Shown: positions 62,786-64,000 of the stretch, piece by piece
How the letters are laid out: the number at the start of each line of letters is the position of its first letter
How positions within the stretch are numbered: position 1 is the first letter of the stretch
Translations under genes and position numbers: made by a program
Origin: Hydractinia symbiolongicarpus
Lineage: Eukaryota > Cnidaria > Hydrozoa > Anthoathecata > Hydractiniidae
Direction: 5' to 3'
DNA length: 64,000 bases
NCBI RefSeq assembly: GCF_029227915.1
Contig: NC_079879.1
Span: 19,284,001-19,348,000, forward strand
The notes under the pieces: generated by a model
Seen by the model: only the letters and a program-made list of their open reading frames with translations
What the model was told of the DNA's origin: nothing
The model's database searches: none

Positions 62786-63055
62786 CTCAAATATGTGTAA
62801 TATAATTTTAAAAACTGTGATGTAACTTTTCTTTTAAGTTTTGAATTTTAACCCAGCCAAAAAGCTCAGCCTTGTCCTTTCATACTTAGTCTAGCTAGCC
62901 AGGGCCAAAAAGTTTAATATTCAAACTTGACCTATTTTACTGAGTATTAAGTAATAAAGGCTAGGATAATCCTAACTCTAGCTATAGGGTAGCTTAGCTA
63001 CCCTATAGCTAGATTTAACATCACAGTTTTTAAAATTATATTACACATATTTGAG
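62786..63055. repeat. Foldback element with perfect 38-bp inverted repeats
   Basis: Positions 62786-62823 and 63018-63055 are exact reverse complements over 38 bp (arm start CTCAAATATGTGTAATA). The 194-base centre contains a second, perfect palindrome at 62977-63013 with 17-bp arms and a 3-base loop (arm TCTAGCTATAGGGTAGC). Another GCTATAGGGTAG copy follows just outside at about 63060. A foldback/MITE origin is likely, but no terminal duplication was identified. Confidence 0.9.
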
Positions 63056-64000
63056 ATTTAGCTATAGGGTAGTAAGAACAATATCAAACAACGTCGAGGC
63101 TGTTCTATTTTGTAAACGAACCCAGTGGTATTTTGTAATAAGTACCAAATTTTATGTGTGCATATATTGCACTAATGAGTGTAACCAAAGCGCCCTGTAC
63201 GTAAATCCTAAAAATTTATGTCATTGGCTAACTCTTTTCGACTGACACGTAACAAAGACACCGTACTTTGCTATTTTCCGTAACCTATACCGAGATTTGT
63301 GTGTGATATATATAAGAATTAATTGTCTTTAAATTAAATAAAAAAAATAGGATGAACTTTCCTCAGCAGGTCGATATGTTGCAACACAAAAAATGATATG
63401 ATTGACCAGCGTCGTTGACGATTTTAGATTTAACCATATTTCTGTGAAGGGATGCCGTACCGCAGAGTTCACGGTGTTAGCCACACAAAATTTCTTTAAA
63501 ACTTTCAGAATCTACGTTTTATCCTATATGGTGTAAACGAATAAAAAAATTAAATTGGGAAAGTCAATTAATCCCTTTGACACGATGCAGCAAAAGTAAA
63601 AAACGTATAACTTCTTTTTTCTCACATTGAACACAATTCTAGTTATTTCACCATAATATATTGTTTGTTTTTCGCTTGGGAAGATAGAAATAGGCCAGAG
63701 CCTGGACGCAGTAAGGCGTAAGGTTGTCAAGGCTATGACATTCTCCAAAAGCCGTGCAATGTTTTAATTTTTAACTAATAGGAACACAGTTATTACTATT
63801 TTGTATGACCTGTTATAGATAGAATATTGTTTACTAGCCTGAACAATCCTTAGGCAAAATTCCAAAAGGAGTCATGTCTTATTAATGTAAGAAGTCCTAT
63901 CAACTGAACTCCTCTGTTTGTTTCATGTTAGCCCAAGTTGTTGGCGCCTAATCTGATTATTATCTAGTAAGAATTGTTGTACTTTTGATAGCTTGTTGTA
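63056..64000. other. Right edge of window, no gene seen
   Basis: About 0.9 kb of AT-rich DNA with no open frame above 75 codons and no recognised domain, RNA gene or repeat border. Any gene that begins here would have to lie mostly outside the window. Confidence 0.45.

Overview
The window looks like AT-rich nuclear DNA from an invertebrate animal. The genes have introns with GT-AG borders, AATAAA-type poly(A) signals follow several of them, and the gaps are full of DNA-transposon remnants. The gene types (drebrin-like, NSUN6, rolling stone-like, class C GPCRs, a fucolectin-like domain) and the compact intronless receptors suggest a cnidarian, possibly a hydrozoan. The organism is inferred and cannot be proved from this stretch.

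Left third (1-23.4 kb). It opens with a broken PIF/Harbinger (HARBI1-like) transposase. Next come one exon of a fucolectin-type (FTP/F5-8C-like) domain protein (3.8-4.2 kb), a decayed 2.3-kb hAT transposon (9.04-11.37 kb) inserted into another repeat, and a two-exon rolling stone-like membrane protein gene (14.8-16.6 kb). The rest is repeat-rich and shows no gene I can support.

Middle (23.4-52.8 kb). One large minus-strand gene encodes a drebrin-like/Abp1 actin adaptor. I could trace 14 coding exons that join in frame to 550 residues: ADF-H domain, charged coiled coil, proline-rich 8-residue repeats and two C-terminal SH3 domains. Its ninth intron is about 19.9 kb. Inside it, on the opposite strand, lie two intact, intronless, paralogous class C GPCR genes (33.4-36.0 and 42.1-44.6 kb), with a TIR element between them whose TIRs hold a repeated palindrome.

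Right part (52.8-64 kb). Divergent from the drebrin-like gene is a ten-exon NSUN6-type RNA m5C methyltransferase gene (451 residues). One of its introns starts with GC and cuts the SAM-binding motif. About 250 bp beyond it, in convergent orientation, is an intronless membrane-anchored carboxylesterase/cholinesterase-like gene. The window ends in a Harbinger-like MITE and a perfect 38-bp inverted-repeat foldback element.

The genes do not form one pathway. The notable architecture is the nested receptor pair, the exon-duplicated SH3 tail of its host gene, and several TIR families (two with TAA flanks typical of PIF/Harbinger) beside a dead Harbinger transposase.
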